From assembly GCF_033100135.1 (NCBI RefSeq), contig NZ_CP136920.1, positions 868,001-932,000 of the forward strand: DNA of 64,000 bases. The letters are read 5' to 3'. The translations under genes were made by a program, and so were the position numbers. Each line of letters starts with the position of its first letter. Position 1 is the first letter of the stretch. Positions 45,799 to 54,859 of this stretch are shown piece by piece. The notes below the pieces were generated by a model, which did no database searches, was not told where the DNA came from, and worked only from the letters and a program-made list of their open reading frames with translations. This DNA comes from Rubellicoccus peritrichatus (lineage in GTDB: Bacteria > Verrucomicrobiota > Verrucomicrobiia > Opitutales > Cerasicoccaceae).

Positions 45799-46566
45799 TT
45801 AGAACGTGCGAATAACGCGAGTATCGCATATCATATCATGCAAAGTTCTTTTTTCACTGTCCCAGGCACACATCAGATAGCCGATGCCCAATATGATACC
45901 ACTTAAAATCGCGGCAAACGCTCGACCCGTGGCACGACCATAACCGACTCGCTCACCCTCGCTCGTACAAATTCTTAGCTTCAAAAGCTTCATCCCGGGT
46001 GTAGCCTGCATTTTGGACCCCAGGAAGCCTATCGCATAGGCAAAATTAATGACGACACCAACTAAAGAAGCGATCAGCTCGACCAAACCAAGAGCGTCGC
46101 CTCCGGAAGCTGCAGCAACCGCAAAACCCAGAATAAAACCAATTCCATACTGAACAACATTAAGTATTATACCATCAATAATAACAGCCCCGGCTCGTAT
46201 CCAGAATCCGGCTAACTCTCCCTCAAGATTACCAAACTCCTGAACCGTGACCCCTTCCCTGACTTGCTGTAAGTATTGCTCCCGACAACTGGGACAAACC
46301 GTCTTATCGTTGCCAACTGGAATTAATGTCGATGCTTTGGTCAATGTTCCACAGTTAGGACAATGAACATCATTGTCCGTGAGGGGATGAGACGAAGTTG
46401 CTGCTCTTGGAGCATCCGGGACCTGACTGAGTGGCTGCCAATCAGCCATGCCTTCGCGCCAAACACGGGTCTCGGATTGAATTGTTCCGTTCGCAACCAG
46501 ATTTGCAAAATCGGAGTCAGAGACCGGGCCTATTTGTTGGTCATTCAGAGCGTAATACCAGTTCAT
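45799..46566 (-). CDS. GYF_2-zinc ribbon-RDD membrane protein
   Basis: The 255 residues contain: a GYF_2/DUF4339 domain (about 1-50, WYYALNDQQIGPVSDSDFAN with the TRVWREGMADWQPL end); a zinc-ribbon-like pair (CPNCGTL and CPSCREQ, about 69-95); and an RDD membrane domain (about 120-255, FWIRAGAVIIDGIILNVVQ, and MQATPGMKLLKLRICTSEG). GYF_2 modules are protein-interaction domains that often precede RDD or DUF4190 membrane parts. It lies 40 nt upstream of the B-box protein gene on the same strand. Confidence 0.85.
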   Translation of the reverse strand: MNWYYALNDQQIGPVSDSDFANLVANGTIQSETRVWREGMADWQPLSQVPDAPRAATSSHPLTDNDVHCPNCGTLTKASTLIPVGNDKTVCPSCREQYLQQVREGVTVQEFGNLEGELAGFWIRAGAVIIDGIILNVVQYGIGFILGFAVAAASGGDALGLVELIASLVGVVINFAYAIGFLGSKMQATPGMKLLKLRICTSEGERVGYGRATGRAFAAILSGIILGIGYLMCAWDSEKRTLHDMICDTRVIRTF

Positions 46567-46605
46567 GAGTTGTGGCTATTGTGTTAGATTATTGTAGGGT
46601 TAAAT

Positions 46606-47157
46606 TCAAAGTATGGGAGGAGCCCCCTCCGAATGCATTTGAGAGCCGGAAGGAGTATTTGCAGCGCGGGCTTTGACGAAGGCATCATCTAACACTTCCT
46701 GAGTCAAGGGGCCTTGAACCGACTCAACGATCTCCGTAACCTTGCGTATCAGCTTACGGGCCCGACGACGACCCGACACATTACGAAGGGGCACAATTTG
46801 GGCTGGAGTTTTGATAGCCAAAGAGCAAGTCCCACCCGCAATCACGGCAAAAAGTAATACCACGCCAAATATAATGGCGAAAACAACCCACATTCCAAGG
46901 ACAGGAGATTGTGAGGCCATTGTAACAGCAACTCCAAGCAATGACGCCAGTAAACCAAGAGCAGTGATCAACATTGTGATACTCCCAGCTTTTGTCGGAC
47001 AATAAATCAAAGCCTGAATATCCTTATAAAAGAGCCGCCGGTAAGACTCCTGATAGACACCTTCGACAACAAGAAAGTGGTCTTTGGCCTCATACAATCG
47101 CTGATAAGCTAATAATCCAGGACCGGCAAGTTTTGCATATTCTTTTTCTTTGGCCAT
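46606..47157 (-). CDS. Hypothetical membrane protein
   Basis: The 183 residues have a soluble N-terminus (about 1-55) resembling small beta-rich modules, then two hydrophobic helices (MLITALGLLASLLGVAVTMA and MWVVFAIIFGVVLLFAVIAG). A soluble Arg-rich C-terminus follows with RKLIRKVTEIVESVQG. I cannot name a family. It lies 6 nt downstream of the 192-residue protein gene and 39 nt upstream of the GYF-RDD gene, so it belongs to the same run. Confidence 0.7.
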   Translation of the reverse strand: MAKEKEYAKLAGPGLLAYQRLYEAKDHFLVVEGVYQESYRRLFYKDIQALIYCPTKAGSITMLITALGLLASLLGVAVTMASQSPVLGMWVVFAIIFGVVLLFAVIAGGTCSLAIKTPAQIVPLRNVSGRRRARKLIRKVTEIVESVQGPLTQEVLDDAFVKARAANTPSGSQMHSEGAPPIL

Positions 47158-47163
47158 CTGTTC

Positions 47164-47742
47164 TCAAGACGCTAACGCGATAAAAAAAGTAATCCAGCCA
47201 CCTATCTGCAACAATGAGAGGATAATGGCGACAACATAGCGCCATCGGGAACGACGAAGAATACTAGTCGCTCCTTTCCTCCATTTGGCAAGGGCAATTC
47301 CCAAAGCGACTGGAGCAGTGATAATTGTGAACGGCCACATGAGCAGCGGGAAGACGGCCAGAGCACAAGAGATATCATCCCAGATAACGCGCTTGTTATT
47401 AAGCGTGAGATCGCCCTTTTCACGCAGGTCTTGAAGTGCCGTCAGACTAACAGTTTTTCCATTCCATTCAGTTTTACAAAGATCACAAATAAAGCGCCCG
47501 CTCACTTCACAAATTGAAGTCGCGGCAATATTGGGATGGAAAAAGCAGCTTGATTGTCCCTCCGTAAGTATGGGACTGGCCTCAGGTAGTACTTCATCAC
47601 GGACCGCTGCTGGAAAAAGCTGAATATCATGCCCAACACCACTCGTATATTCGGCTGCATAGTCAGAAACAAAAGGACGATCAGGTAGCGGTATCCGATA
47701 TCGACCATTCAAAGCTCTCAATTCAAACTCCATATGAAACAC
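47164..47742 (-). CDS. Hypothetical membrane protein with zinc-finger-like cluster
   Basis: The 192 residues include a Cys/His cluster near residues 55-80 (CFFHPNIAATSICEVSGRF, then CDLCKTEW) resembling the B-box-like cluster of the small protein at 45441. Two hydrophobic regions follow (FPLLMWPFTIITAPVALGI and VVAIILSLLQIGGWITFF). The N-terminal ~50 residues are beta-like. ATG 47742 is used; ATG 47733 is possible. It opens the compact part of the run after a 186-bp gap with no gene seen. Confidence 0.7.
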   Translation of the reverse strand: MFHMEFELRALNGRYRIPLPDRPFVSDYAAEYTSGVGHDIQLFPAAVRDEVLPEASPILTEGQSSCFFHPNIAATSICEVSGRFICDLCKTEWNGKTVSLTALQDLREKGDLTLNNKRVIWDDISCALAVFPLLMWPFTIITAPVALGIALAKWRKGATSILRRSRWRYVVAIILSLLQIGGWITFFIALAS

Positions 47743-47928
47743 AGTTTTGGCAAAATACTAACAAATATACATTATAAAATCTTCTGTAGAGGCTGTAATG
47801 ACACTGCGTTGGTAACCTTTTGTCAATTCATCCTTCCAGGAGGCCAAGATAGGGCTGAAATGCTTTCTCAGTTTCGCGGAAAAAACACGGTAAAGTCTGA
47901 TATTCTGCAAAAACAGCCTGACACAGAC

Positions 47929-48342
47929 TTATTGATAAAAAGAAGGAGGAAGATAACGCCCCTCCCACAGGAAGACGCTAATCATAAAATTGACCAACAG
48001 CCCCATTCTGACCGAAGCCTCAAGCGTCAGGATAACCAGTGCATATTTCAGGCCTAATGTACGCCGAAAGGCAAAGCCTGCCAGTGTCGCCAATAGCATG
48101 ATAAACCCCTGCAAGGCCCCTTGTGGACTGAAAACAAGGATGAGCATATAGACCTTGTAAGCAAAGGCTCCACCAACCCAGATGACGGCCATCCAGGCCG
48201 GACCTACCTTGCCCGACTCAAGCGGGTGCAATCCATCGCGTATTTGCTTAATACCAATATAACGCTCGGCGATGACCAATTGGACCAAGTCGAAAATGAT
48301 GAAAACTGGAGCAATGAGGGCCAGAAACACGCCGCAGAGCAT
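47929..48342 (-). CDS. Hypothetical multi-pass membrane protein
   Basis: This 137-residue protein has about four hydrophobic helices (LCGVFLALIAPVFIIFDLVQ at the start, then VIWVGGAFAYKVYMLILVF, FIMLLATLAGFAF and LVILTLEASVRMGLLVNFMI). A conserved-looking ERYIGIKQIRDG segment lies after the first helix. No family is recognised. It is the most upstream gene of the minus-strand run and may or may not share the operon (186-bp gap). The 104 bp before it separate it from the symporter genes. Confidence 0.65.
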   Translation of the reverse strand: MLCGVFLALIAPVFIIFDLVQLVIAERYIGIKQIRDGLHPLESGKVGPAWMAVIWVGGAFAYKVYMLILVFSPQGALQGFIMLLATLAGFAFRRTLGLKYALVILTLEASVRMGLLVNFMISVFLWEGRYLPPSFYQ

Positions 48343-48446
48343 GGACGTTAATCATCTCCGTGCAATCCTTCAATAGGGCAACAAGCAGATGAAACAACTC
48401 AACTTCTGCCTTCTCTCTTCCGGCTTCTGCCTCTAAACCCAAGAAG

Positions 48447-48641
48447 ATGACTCCGAAATCATTCGCAATAGTCAACCTGGTCCTCCTGGCGGCAACATCC
48501 CCCTGGCCCTTCATCATGGGTAGCAATACCACCATCGGCGGATTGCCTGTGTGGGCTATATTTACCTTCGTTGCGAGCGCTGTCTATGCAGTCATTATTT
48601 CAATCTGCCTTGCACATTATTGGGACAAATGGGCGAAGTAA
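48447..48641 (+). CDS. Small two-helix membrane protein, symporter partner
   Basis: This 64-residue protein has two hydrophobic helices (SFAIVNLVLLAATSPWPFI and WAIFTFVASAVYAVIISICL) and a charged end AHYWDKWAK. Small proteins of this layout are encoded directly before some sodium:solute symporters. Its stop overlaps the symporter start by 13 nt, indicating coupled translation. A role as an accessory subunit is an inference. Confidence 0.7.
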   Translation: MTPKSFAIVNLVLLAATSPWPFIMGSNTTIGGLPVWAIFTFVASAVYAVIISICLAHYWDKWAK

Positions 48642-50116
48642 CTTCCACTGAACCGTTGATTGGCCCTGGAGGACTTCTTTTGCTGGGGCTCTATCTGGCT
48701 TCGTTGATCGTCATTGGCGTTTTCGGGCGTATGGCGCGCAAATCCAATACCCTGGGTGACTTTTTCCTCGGTGGGCGCTCCTTTGGCTTTTTTGTTCTGC
48801 TACTCACACTTTACGCCACACAATACAGCGGAAACACTCTAATTGGCTTCGCGGGCAAAAGTTACCGAACGGGGTTTTCCTTCCTCATCAGCATCGCCTT
48901 TATGATGGGGGTCATTGGCGTTTATCTCGTCTTCGCTCCCAAGTTGTACCGACTGTCCCGAGAAGAAGGCTTTGTCACGCTGGGTGATTACATCCAACAC
49001 CGCTTCAAAAATCGGACCCTGACTGTCTTAATCAGTATCTCGGGTATCGTTGCACTTTGTAACTTTCTCATCACAAACCTCAAAGCGATAGGAGAAATCA
49101 CGGGCGAAGTGACTGGTGGGGTTGTCAGCCCGGCCATGGGCATTGCCGTGCTCGCTGTCATCATCATTATTTATGAAACCCTGGGTGGACTGCGTAGTGT
49201 TGCCTGGACTGATGTGATTCAGGGACTGATGCTCTTCTTTGGTGTCACTATTATATTCTCAGCTGTCATTGCCAGTTTGGGTGGACTTGAGAATGTGACT
49301 GCACGCCTCCATGAAGTACGCCCCGACTTCTGGGAAGCTCCCGGCCCATCCCAGATTGTAACCTGGATAAGCACCTTGATTGTCATCTCAGTCGGCATTG
49401 CCCTTTATCCTCAGGCCATCCAGCGCATCTATGCCGCGAAAGACTCACAGACGCTCAGGCGTGCGCTTACCGTCATGGTCTTCATGCCACTCCTTACAAC
49501 GATACTGATGGTAAGCATTGGTGTCCTCGCCAACATTCCTTTTCCCGGATTGAGTAAAGCCGAAAGCGAAGGCGCCACCGTAATCATGCTGCAAAATGTT
49601 GCCGATGTTTTCCCCTCACTGACCTGGATTATTATTCTTTTTGTCGGAGCCGTCCTGGCCGCCATCATGTCGACCGCGGACTCAGCCATGCTCTCTATCG
49701 CATCATCCGTGACTCGTGACCTGATTCAACCCTTCAAAGAACAAATCACCGAAGCCAGCCTGACTCTGTTTGGCAAAGGGTTCTCATGGATCGTGATGAC
49801 TGTCGCGACCATACTCGCCATCATACTTCCACAGAGCATCTGGGCCCTGGCCGAGATCAAACTGGAGCTCCTCGTCCAATGCGCCCCCGCGCTGTTGCTA
49901 GGCATCAATTCAGATCGCCTCGAGGCAAAGTCAGTCCTTGCCGGCTTCATTGCTGGAATGACTGTCACCCTCTTCTTTCTGCTCGGTGCTTTCTTTCATG
50001 AAGTTATCCCCAAACGGCCTTACGGTGTTCATGCAGGGATCTGGGGTCTTATTTTAAATCTCATTGTGATTACTTTTGCGCATCACTTTTCCAAACGACA
50101 AGCAGCTCAAGCCTGA
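48629..50116 (+). CDS. Sodium:solute symporter (SSS family)
   Basis: This ~495-residue transporter has about 13 membrane helices. The SSS pattern includes LGDFFLGGRSFGFFVLLLT, YATQYSGNTLIGFAGKSY and the GGLRSVAWTDVIQGLMLFFG segment, where the family signature lies. The frame is open to 48551, but ATG 48629 follows the small partner gene and gives the expected GPGGLLLLGLYLASLIVIG first helix. It imports an organic solute with sodium. The substrate cannot be read; the nearby Gfo/Idh and isomerase genes suggest a sugar or polyol. Its 3' end overlaps the convergent AraC gene by 10 nt. Confidence 0.92.
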   Translation: MGEVTSTEPLIGPGGLLLLGLYLASLIVIGVFGRMARKSNTLGDFFLGGRSFGFFVLLLTLYATQYSGNTLIGFAGKSYRTGFSFLISIAFMMGVIGVYLVFAPKLYRLSREEGFVTLGDYIQHRFKNRTLTVLISISGIVALCNFLITNLKAIGEITGEVTGGVVSPAMGIAVLAVIIIIYETLGGLRSVAWTDVIQGLMLFFGVTIIFSAVIASLGGLENVTARLHEVRPDFWEAPGPSQIVTWISTLIVISVGIALYPQAIQRIYAAKDSQTLRRALTVMVFMPLLTTILMVSIGVLANIPFPGLSKAESEGATVIMLQNVADVFPSLTWIIILFVGAVLAAIMSTADSAMLSIASSVTRDLIQPFKEQITEASLTLFGKGFSWIVMTVATILAIILPQSIWALAEIKLELLVQCAPALLLGINSDRLEAKSVLAGFIAGMTVTLFFLLGAFFHEVIPKRPYGVHAGIWGLILNLIVITFAHHFSKRQAAQA

Positions 50117-50901
50117 GCTGTCAGCCCCATCCGCTCCATCCGAAAATTCGCAGGAGTGTTGCTGGTAAAGCGCTTGAAAGTCGTACAAAAAGCAGTCGCA
50201 TTGGCAAAGCCACATTCCTCTGCGATTTGTTTAATCGGATCATTGGTTGAAGCCAGCCGAACCTTGGCCGCCCGTAGTCGCCGTGCAATTATAGCCTGAT
50301 GTGGGGTCTCGCCAAATTGTTCCCGGAAACGTGTATGCAGATGCGGCACCGACCAGCCGGAGGCATCAGCAAGCATTTCAATGCTTAACGATTTATGATA
50401 GCCTTGATCAATCAACTCGGTCACTCGTTGAAGCGGGACTGGCAAGCGCTTGTTCTGCATGGTCCAGGCATAATATCGGGCACGAAAATGCAACTCAGCA
50501 AAGAGCGATTCGCAAAGTGTTTCGGATTCAAAGTCATCTGCGTAAGCCAGGACGATTGAACGCTCCGTAAACTGTCGGACTTCATCAATATCTGCCCATC
50601 GGCTGATTCTTGGAATGTTACGATCCAATACTCCATCGTAACGGAATGCCACCGAGAGACAGCGATACGGATCATCATAGTCACTACGCCCGATGGTTGC
50701 TTCCCCGGGAATATTCCATAGCAAATGTCCCGGCAAAACTTCCACCCACTCCCCTTCATGCTCCAACCAACCCCGCCCACCGGTCATTAACTCCACCGTG
50801 GCACTCTGCGGCGAAATCGGCCTGGGATTTGGATCAATGCCATGAGGATTATGATAATGAGACACGCTAAAAAGCGAAAGATTGGTCACAGATGTTCTCA
50901 T
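50107..50901 (-). CDS. AraC-family transcriptional regulator
   Basis: This 264-residue regulator has an N-terminal cupin-like sugar-sensing half (about 20-110, ELMTGGRGWLEHEGEWVEVL and the PGHLLWNIPGEATIG turn). The C-terminal double helix-turn-helix has SIEMLADASGWSVPHLHTRF and PIKQIAEECGFANATAFC. It is divergent from the Gfo/Idh gene and convergent with the symporter, so it is the likely sugar-responsive activator of this module. Confidence 0.9.
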   Translation of the reverse strand: MRTSVTNLSLFSVSHYHNPHGIDPNPRPISPQSATVELMTGGRGWLEHEGEWVEVLPGHLLWNIPGEATIGRSDYDDPYRCLSVAFRYDGVLDRNIPRISRWADIDEVRQFTERSIVLAYADDFESETLCESLFAELHFRARYYAWTMQNKRLPVPLQRVTELIDQGYHKSLSIEMLADASGWSVPHLHTRFREQFGETPHQAIIARRLRAAKVRLASTNDPIKQIAEECGFANATAFCTTFKRFTSNTPANFRMERMGLTAQA

Positions 50902-50946
50902 CGGGTAAAATTTTGAATGCCTAGAAAACAGATAACAATCATAGTT

Positions 50947-50974
50947 TTTGAATATCTATTGCTCTGGATATCAA
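50947..50974. promoter_or_regulatory. Imperfect dyad between AraC gene and oxidoreductase gene
   Basis: TTGAATATC (50948-50956) and GATATCAA (50967-50974) form an imperfect inverted repeat about 60 bp before the Gfo/Idh start, in the 131-bp divergent region. The position suits an AraC-type operator or promoter element. This is pattern only. Confidence 0.35.
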
Positions 50975-51032
50975 TAAAATAAGCTGTATGATCGTCGTTT
51001 TTCCAACAATTAAAACATTGCGAGAACATCCC

Positions 51033-52151
51033 ATGGACAAAATTCGTTACGGCCTCATCGGCGCTGGGCAGATTGCCTACTCCGCCTCCAAACAAATCAA
51101 CGATTGCCCGGCTTCCGAAGCTTACGGAGCCACTGACTTCAATGCCGAGCGTCTGCAAAAGCTCTGCACAGAGCGTGAAATCCCCAATAGTTACGAGACA
51201 ACGGAAGCACTTCTGGCCGATAAAAATATCGACGCTGTCTACATTGCCGTCCCCAACAAATTTCACGCCAGTCTGGCGATTCAAGCCCTTGAAGCAGGCA
51301 AGCATGTGATTTTGGAAAAACCATTTGCCATGAATGCAGCCGAGGCACAGGAAGTTGCAACAGCAGCTGAAAAGTCTGGTAAACTCTTCACCCTTGGGAT
51401 GAACCAGCGTTTCACCGAGAAACATCAGAAGATCGTCGCCCTTGCCCGTGAAGGAATTTTTGGCGAGATCTATCATGCCAAAGCATTCTGGAACCGACGC
51501 GCGGGTATCCCATCGATTGGAACCTGGTTCGGAAAAAAAGAACTCGCAGGAGGAGGCTGCCTCAATGACATCGGCGTTCACTTTCTCGACCTTTGCCTTT
51601 ACGCTCTGAACCGCTTTGATGCCGTATCGGTTTACGGGGCGACCTACACCAAGTTTGGTAACCGCGGCCTGGGAGACGGTAATTGGGGTATCTCGGACAA
51701 AACCGAAACGGTTTTCGACGTCGAGGATTTCGCTTCCGCTATCATTCGATTTGAAGACGGATTGACTGTCACACTCGATGCTAGCTGGGCCTGCCATCAG
51801 GAAACTTCCAGCCGCGAAGGTGTCCACCTCTTCGGAACCGAGGCCGGTGCCGATGTCGCCGCGGCCAAAGTATTTCGCGATGACCCGATACGTGAAGATT
51901 ATGATGTCATAGATAATGTGAAGGCGGAGATAAAGTATCCGCACTGTTCACGCTTTGACAACTTGACCAACGCAATTCTTGGCAAGGAGGAACTTTGTGT
52001 TACTCTGCCCCAGGCCATTGCAGTCCAAAAAATCCTGGACGCGATTCAGCAGTCCAGCATTTCTGGTCACGAAGTATTTATTGACCAGGATGCGCCTTCA
52101 AGTTCCGCTCAAGAAACTTCTTCACAAATCCTTAATCCCGTTAACCCATAA
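51033..52151 (+). CDS. Gfo/Idh/MocA-family NAD(P)-dependent oxidoreductase
   Basis: The 372 residues have an N-terminal Rossmann domain (IRYGLIGAGQIAYSA), the HVILEKPFAMNAAEA motif with the catalytic-type Lys (EKP), GMNQRFTEKHQKI, and a C-terminal alpha/beta substrate domain (AGGGCLNDIGVHFLDLCL, the D-I-G-x-H motif). It would oxidise or reduce a sugar, inositol or amino-sugar. The open frame extends to 50988, but ATG 51033 gives the canonical start. The isomerase gene follows after 11 nt, so they form one operon. Confidence 0.92.
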   Translation: MDKIRYGLIGAGQIAYSASKQINDCPASEAYGATDFNAERLQKLCTEREIPNSYETTEALLADKNIDAVYIAVPNKFHASLAIQALEAGKHVILEKPFAMNAAEAQEVATAAEKSGKLFTLGMNQRFTEKHQKIVALAREGIFGEIYHAKAFWNRRAGIPSIGTWFGKKELAGGGCLNDIGVHFLDLCLYALNRFDAVSVYGATYTKFGNRGLGDGNWGISDKTETVFDVEDFASAIIRFEDGLTVTLDASWACHQETSSREGVHLFGTEAGADVAAAKVFRDDPIREDYDVIDNVKAEIKYPHCSRFDNLTNAILGKEELCVTLPQAIAVQKILDAIQQSSISGHEVFIDQDAPSSSAQETSSQILNPVNP

Positions 52152-52162
52152 TCAATAAACTT

Positions 52163-52918
52163 ATGTCAAACTCATCCGCTCGTGATTTCGGAGTGCAAAG
52201 CTACTGCTTCCGTAATTTCAAAGACAACGCAGCCGTCGCCGCCAAGGTGAAGGAAATCGGGCTCGACAAAATCGAACTCTGTGGTGTCCATGCTGACTTC
52301 AACGATGTCCCGGCATTCAAGGACGTCGTCAAGATCTACAATGACGCTGGCGTTTCCATCGTCTCCCTTGGTGTGCAAACCTTCGTTGGCGATGACAACG
52401 AACGCGACTGGTTCGAATGCGCCGCCATAGCCGGAGCCAAGCACATCTCCGCTCATTTCAAAGTGGACAGCTTCACCACCACAATTCCCAAAGTTCAAGC
52501 TTTATCTGACGACTTCGGCATTCGTGTCGGCATCCACTGCCATGGCGGTTACATGTTTGGTGGCTCACCGGATGTCCTCGATCATCTCATCGATCTGGGC
52601 GGACCACAAATCGGCCTCTGCATCGACACCGCATGGTGCATGCAAATCGGTCCTAGAAACGGCAACCCACTCGACTGGGCCAAGAAGTACGCTGGCAAGA
52701 TTTATGGCATCCACTACAAAGACTTCGTTTTCGAGAAAAACGCACAATGGCAGGACGTCGTGGTCGGCGAAGGCACACTCGATCTCCCCGCTTTCGTCAA
52801 AGCACTTGAAGACGGTGGATTCGACGGCATGGCTGTGATCGAATATGAAGCGGATCCGGAAAACCCTGTTCCCGCACTGACGAACTGCGTCAGCAAAATG
52901 CGCAGCATTGCCGGATAA
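52163..52918 (+). CDS. Sugar phosphate isomerase/epimerase (xylose isomerase-like TIM barrel)
   Basis: The 251 residues form an AP_endonuc_2/xylose isomerase-like TIM barrel. Visible features are VKEIGLDKIELCGVH (first strand), the metal-site acids around LCIDTAWCMQ and KDFVF, and VIEYEADPENPVP near the end (a metal-binding Glu). It probably acts on an oxidised sugar from the Gfo/Idh enzyme encoded directly upstream. The substrate is unknown. A strong terminator lies 30 bp after its stop. Confidence 0.9.
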   Translation: MSNSSARDFGVQSYCFRNFKDNAAVAAKVKEIGLDKIELCGVHADFNDVPAFKDVVKIYNDAGVSIVSLGVQTFVGDDNERDWFECAAIAGAKHISAHFKVDSFTTTIPKVQALSDDFGIRVGIHCHGGYMFGGSPDVLDHLIDLGGPQIGLCIDTAWCMQIGPRNGNPLDWAKKYAGKIYGIHYKDFVFEKNAQWQDVVVGEGTLDLPAFVKALEDGGFDGMAVIEYEADPENPVPALTNCVSKMRSIAG

Positions 52919-52947
52919 GCCAACTAGAGATATTATTACAATTTACA

Positions 52948-52977
52948 TGCCCGTGTCGAAAGCCACGGGCATTTTTT
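52948..52977 (+). terminator. Rho-independent terminator after the sugar module
   Basis: TGCCCGTG (52948-52955) pairs perfectly with CACGGGCA (52964-52971) across an 8-base loop, followed directly by TTTTTT (52972-52977). It closes the oxidoreductase-isomerase operon. Confidence 0.93.
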
Positions 52978-53049
52978 GTAGCCATTACCGGGAGAAAATC
53001 TGATCCTTCCTCGATTAACCTATCGCAACAAATTCAATACCACAAAACA

Positions 53050-54654
53050 TTGAAAGCACTACCACAACTCAGCCCCACTATCACAAAGCAATCACGAGCC
53101 ATTCAATCTGGCCTACTACTTGTATTTGTCTGCCTGCTTTTACTGAGTGGTTGTTCCTCTTTGCCCAAAGATTTCGAGCGCACTCCATCCTATGCCATAT
53201 CGGATACCACACAGACAACTCTGGCTGAAACCTTTGAGCCAATGGTTGCCGCTCACCCGGGCTTATCCGGCTTTCATGCCTTGCCCGATGGGATTGAAGC
53301 CCTGGCTGCCCGTATCATTCTCATTCGCGAGGCGGAGCAATCCATTGATGCCCAGTATTATATCTGGCATGATGACTTTGTCGGCAAGGCCCTGCATAAT
53401 CAATTGCTCGACGCAGCCGATCGCGGCGTAAGAGTCCGCCTCCTCCTTGATGATCTCGATACATCCGGCAAAGACGAAATGCTGCATATCATTGATGCGC
53501 ATCCCAACATCGAAATTCGCCTCTACAACCCCTTCGCGAACCGCTCACTCCGCGTCATTGATTTCATCACCGACCTCCGGCGCATTAATCACCGCATGCA
53601 CAATAAGACAATCACAGTGGACAACCAGGCCACTATCTTTGGTGGGCGCAATATTGGCGATGAATATTTCGACGCAGATGAGGAAGTCGGATTCAGCGAC
53701 CTTGACGCACTTGCCATCGGGCCAGTCGTCAAAGAAGTATCAGCATCTTTTGACCTCTACTGGAATAGTGAATGGGTCTATCCGCTCAGTGCTTTTAAAA
53801 GCGACGAACTGATTGACGATGCCCGGATAACTGCGTTTCGAAAGGAGTCCGACCAGTTCATCGAAGAAGCAAAGGAAAGCGACTATGCGGACGAGATGAA
53901 AGGCCTTCGCCTTGCCGACAAAACCAATCTCTCGGACACCAGCTTTGTCTGGGGCGAGTGGATCACCGTCTACGACCAGCCAAGCAAAGTCATCGCAGAA
54001 GAAGTGGAATTCGAAACCCACCTTGCACCCAAGTTGAAAAAGGCATTCGATAATGCGCAAGAGGAAGTGCTTATCATTTCCCCCTACTTTGTTCCCGGTG
54101 ATAATTTTACCGATTACTTAACCGGACTGGTCGATCAGGGCATCACCGTTCGCGTCATGACAAATTCCCTCTCCGCCAATGACGTCGCCATGGTCCATGC
54201 CGGCTACATGCGTTACCGCAAGGCATTGGTCAGAGGTGGTGTCGAATTATACGAGTTCAAAAGCGTCAAATCCGACAACCCGCCCGCAGAAGCAAAAGAC
54301 TTTAAAAGCACCTGGACGGGGTCGGAGCGAGCCAGCCTCCATGCCAAATCCTTCGCCTTTGATCAGCAGTATATCTTTATCGGATCGTTCAATTTGGATG
54401 CACGCTCCGTCGCTCTTAACACAGAGTTTGGTGTTTATTTTGAAAGCCCCAAACACGCAAAGCAGATGAAAAAAGCCTTCGATGAAGATGCCATGACCTT
54501 GGGCTATCGCGTCCTGCTGAACGACAACGAACTCGAATGGGTAACCCTGGAAAACGGAGAAGAGGTTCGCTACCAAGACGAACCTGAAACGACTTTCTTC
54601 CAACGCCTCAACGCTGGATTCATGTCACTGTTCATTCCTGAGAGTCAGTTGTGA
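53050..54654 (+). CDS. Phospholipase D/cardiolipin synthase-like lipoprotein
   Basis: The 534 residues carry a lipoprotein signal with lipobox LLLLSGC (Cys at about residue 35) and two PLD HKD motifs: HNKTITVDNQATIFGGRNIG and HAKSFAFDQQYIFIGSFNLD. Such proteins are placed at the envelope and catalyse phosphatidyl transfer. The start is TTG 53050; no better start is in frame before the signal. The C-terminus FMSLFIPESQL is typical of the family and is encoded by the 37-bp segment that recurs at 57293, so the gene is intact and the downstream copy is the extra one. Confidence 0.9.
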   Translation: MKALPQLSPTITKQSRAIQSGLLLVFVCLLLLSGCSSLPKDFERTPSYAISDTTQTTLAETFEPMVAAHPGLSGFHALPDGIEALAARIILIREAEQSIDAQYYIWHDDFVGKALHNQLLDAADRGVRVRLLLDDLDTSGKDEMLHIIDAHPNIEIRLYNPFANRSLRVIDFITDLRRINHRMHNKTITVDNQATIFGGRNIGDEYFDADEEVGFSDLDALAIGPVVKEVSASFDLYWNSEWVYPLSAFKSDELIDDARITAFRKESDQFIEEAKESDYADEMKGLRLADKTNLSDTSFVWGEWITVYDQPSKVIAEEVEFETHLAPKLKKAFDNAQEEVLIISPYFVPGDNFTDYLTGLVDQGITVRVMTNSLSANDVAMVHAGYMRYRKALVRGGVELYEFKSVKSDNPPAEAKDFKSTWTGSERASLHAKSFAFDQQYIFIGSFNLDARSVALNTEFGVYFESPKHAKQMKKAFDEDAMTLGYRVLLNDNELEWVTLENGEEVRYQDEPETTFFQRLNAGFMSLFIPESQL

Positions 54655-54656
54655 CT
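54620..54656 (+). repeat. 37-bp direct repeat, left copy (3' end of the PLD gene)
   Basis: This segment, beginning TCATGTCACTGTTCATTCC, is identical over 37 bp to 57293-57329 in the same orientation. The left copy encodes the last residues and stop of the phospholipase-D gene. The flanking bases differ at both ends. Confidence 0.9.
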
Positions 54657-54716
54657 TGGATATATGCATGTATTCAGTACGGCCTGATGTGATAGAATTC
54701 TATTGATATACTCTAT

Positions 54717-54794
54717 TTAGGCGAGCTCAACAAAGGAATCAGAGCCCAAAAGGACGCGAAGCTCCCAACTGTTGGTTGGTTGAAGAAGTGGAAT
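54717..54794 (-). pseudogene. Possible RAYT (REP-associated transposase) C-terminal remnant
   Basis: A 25-codon stretch ends with WELRVLLGSDSFVELA and a stop. This is reminiscent of the W-x-LLGSEEFVE segment near the end of RAYT/IS200-like (Y1) transposases. There is no start or upstream body. It lies in the gap after the PLD gene, directly inside the left 37-bp repeat. The resemblance is weak and short; the rest of the 204-bp gap (54656-54859) shows nothing else. Confidence 0.35.
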
Positions 54795-54859
54795 TTACTC
54801 CAATGAGTCGAAACAGCATTGACCCAGCAACACATGGTCCGTCGGCCGCCGTGACATAC

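Noticed and set aside
48391-48446. Short frame (about 17 codons, starting MKQLNFCLL) before the small symporter partner
   Set aside because: It could be a leader peptide but has no attenuator structure or amino-acid run to support it.
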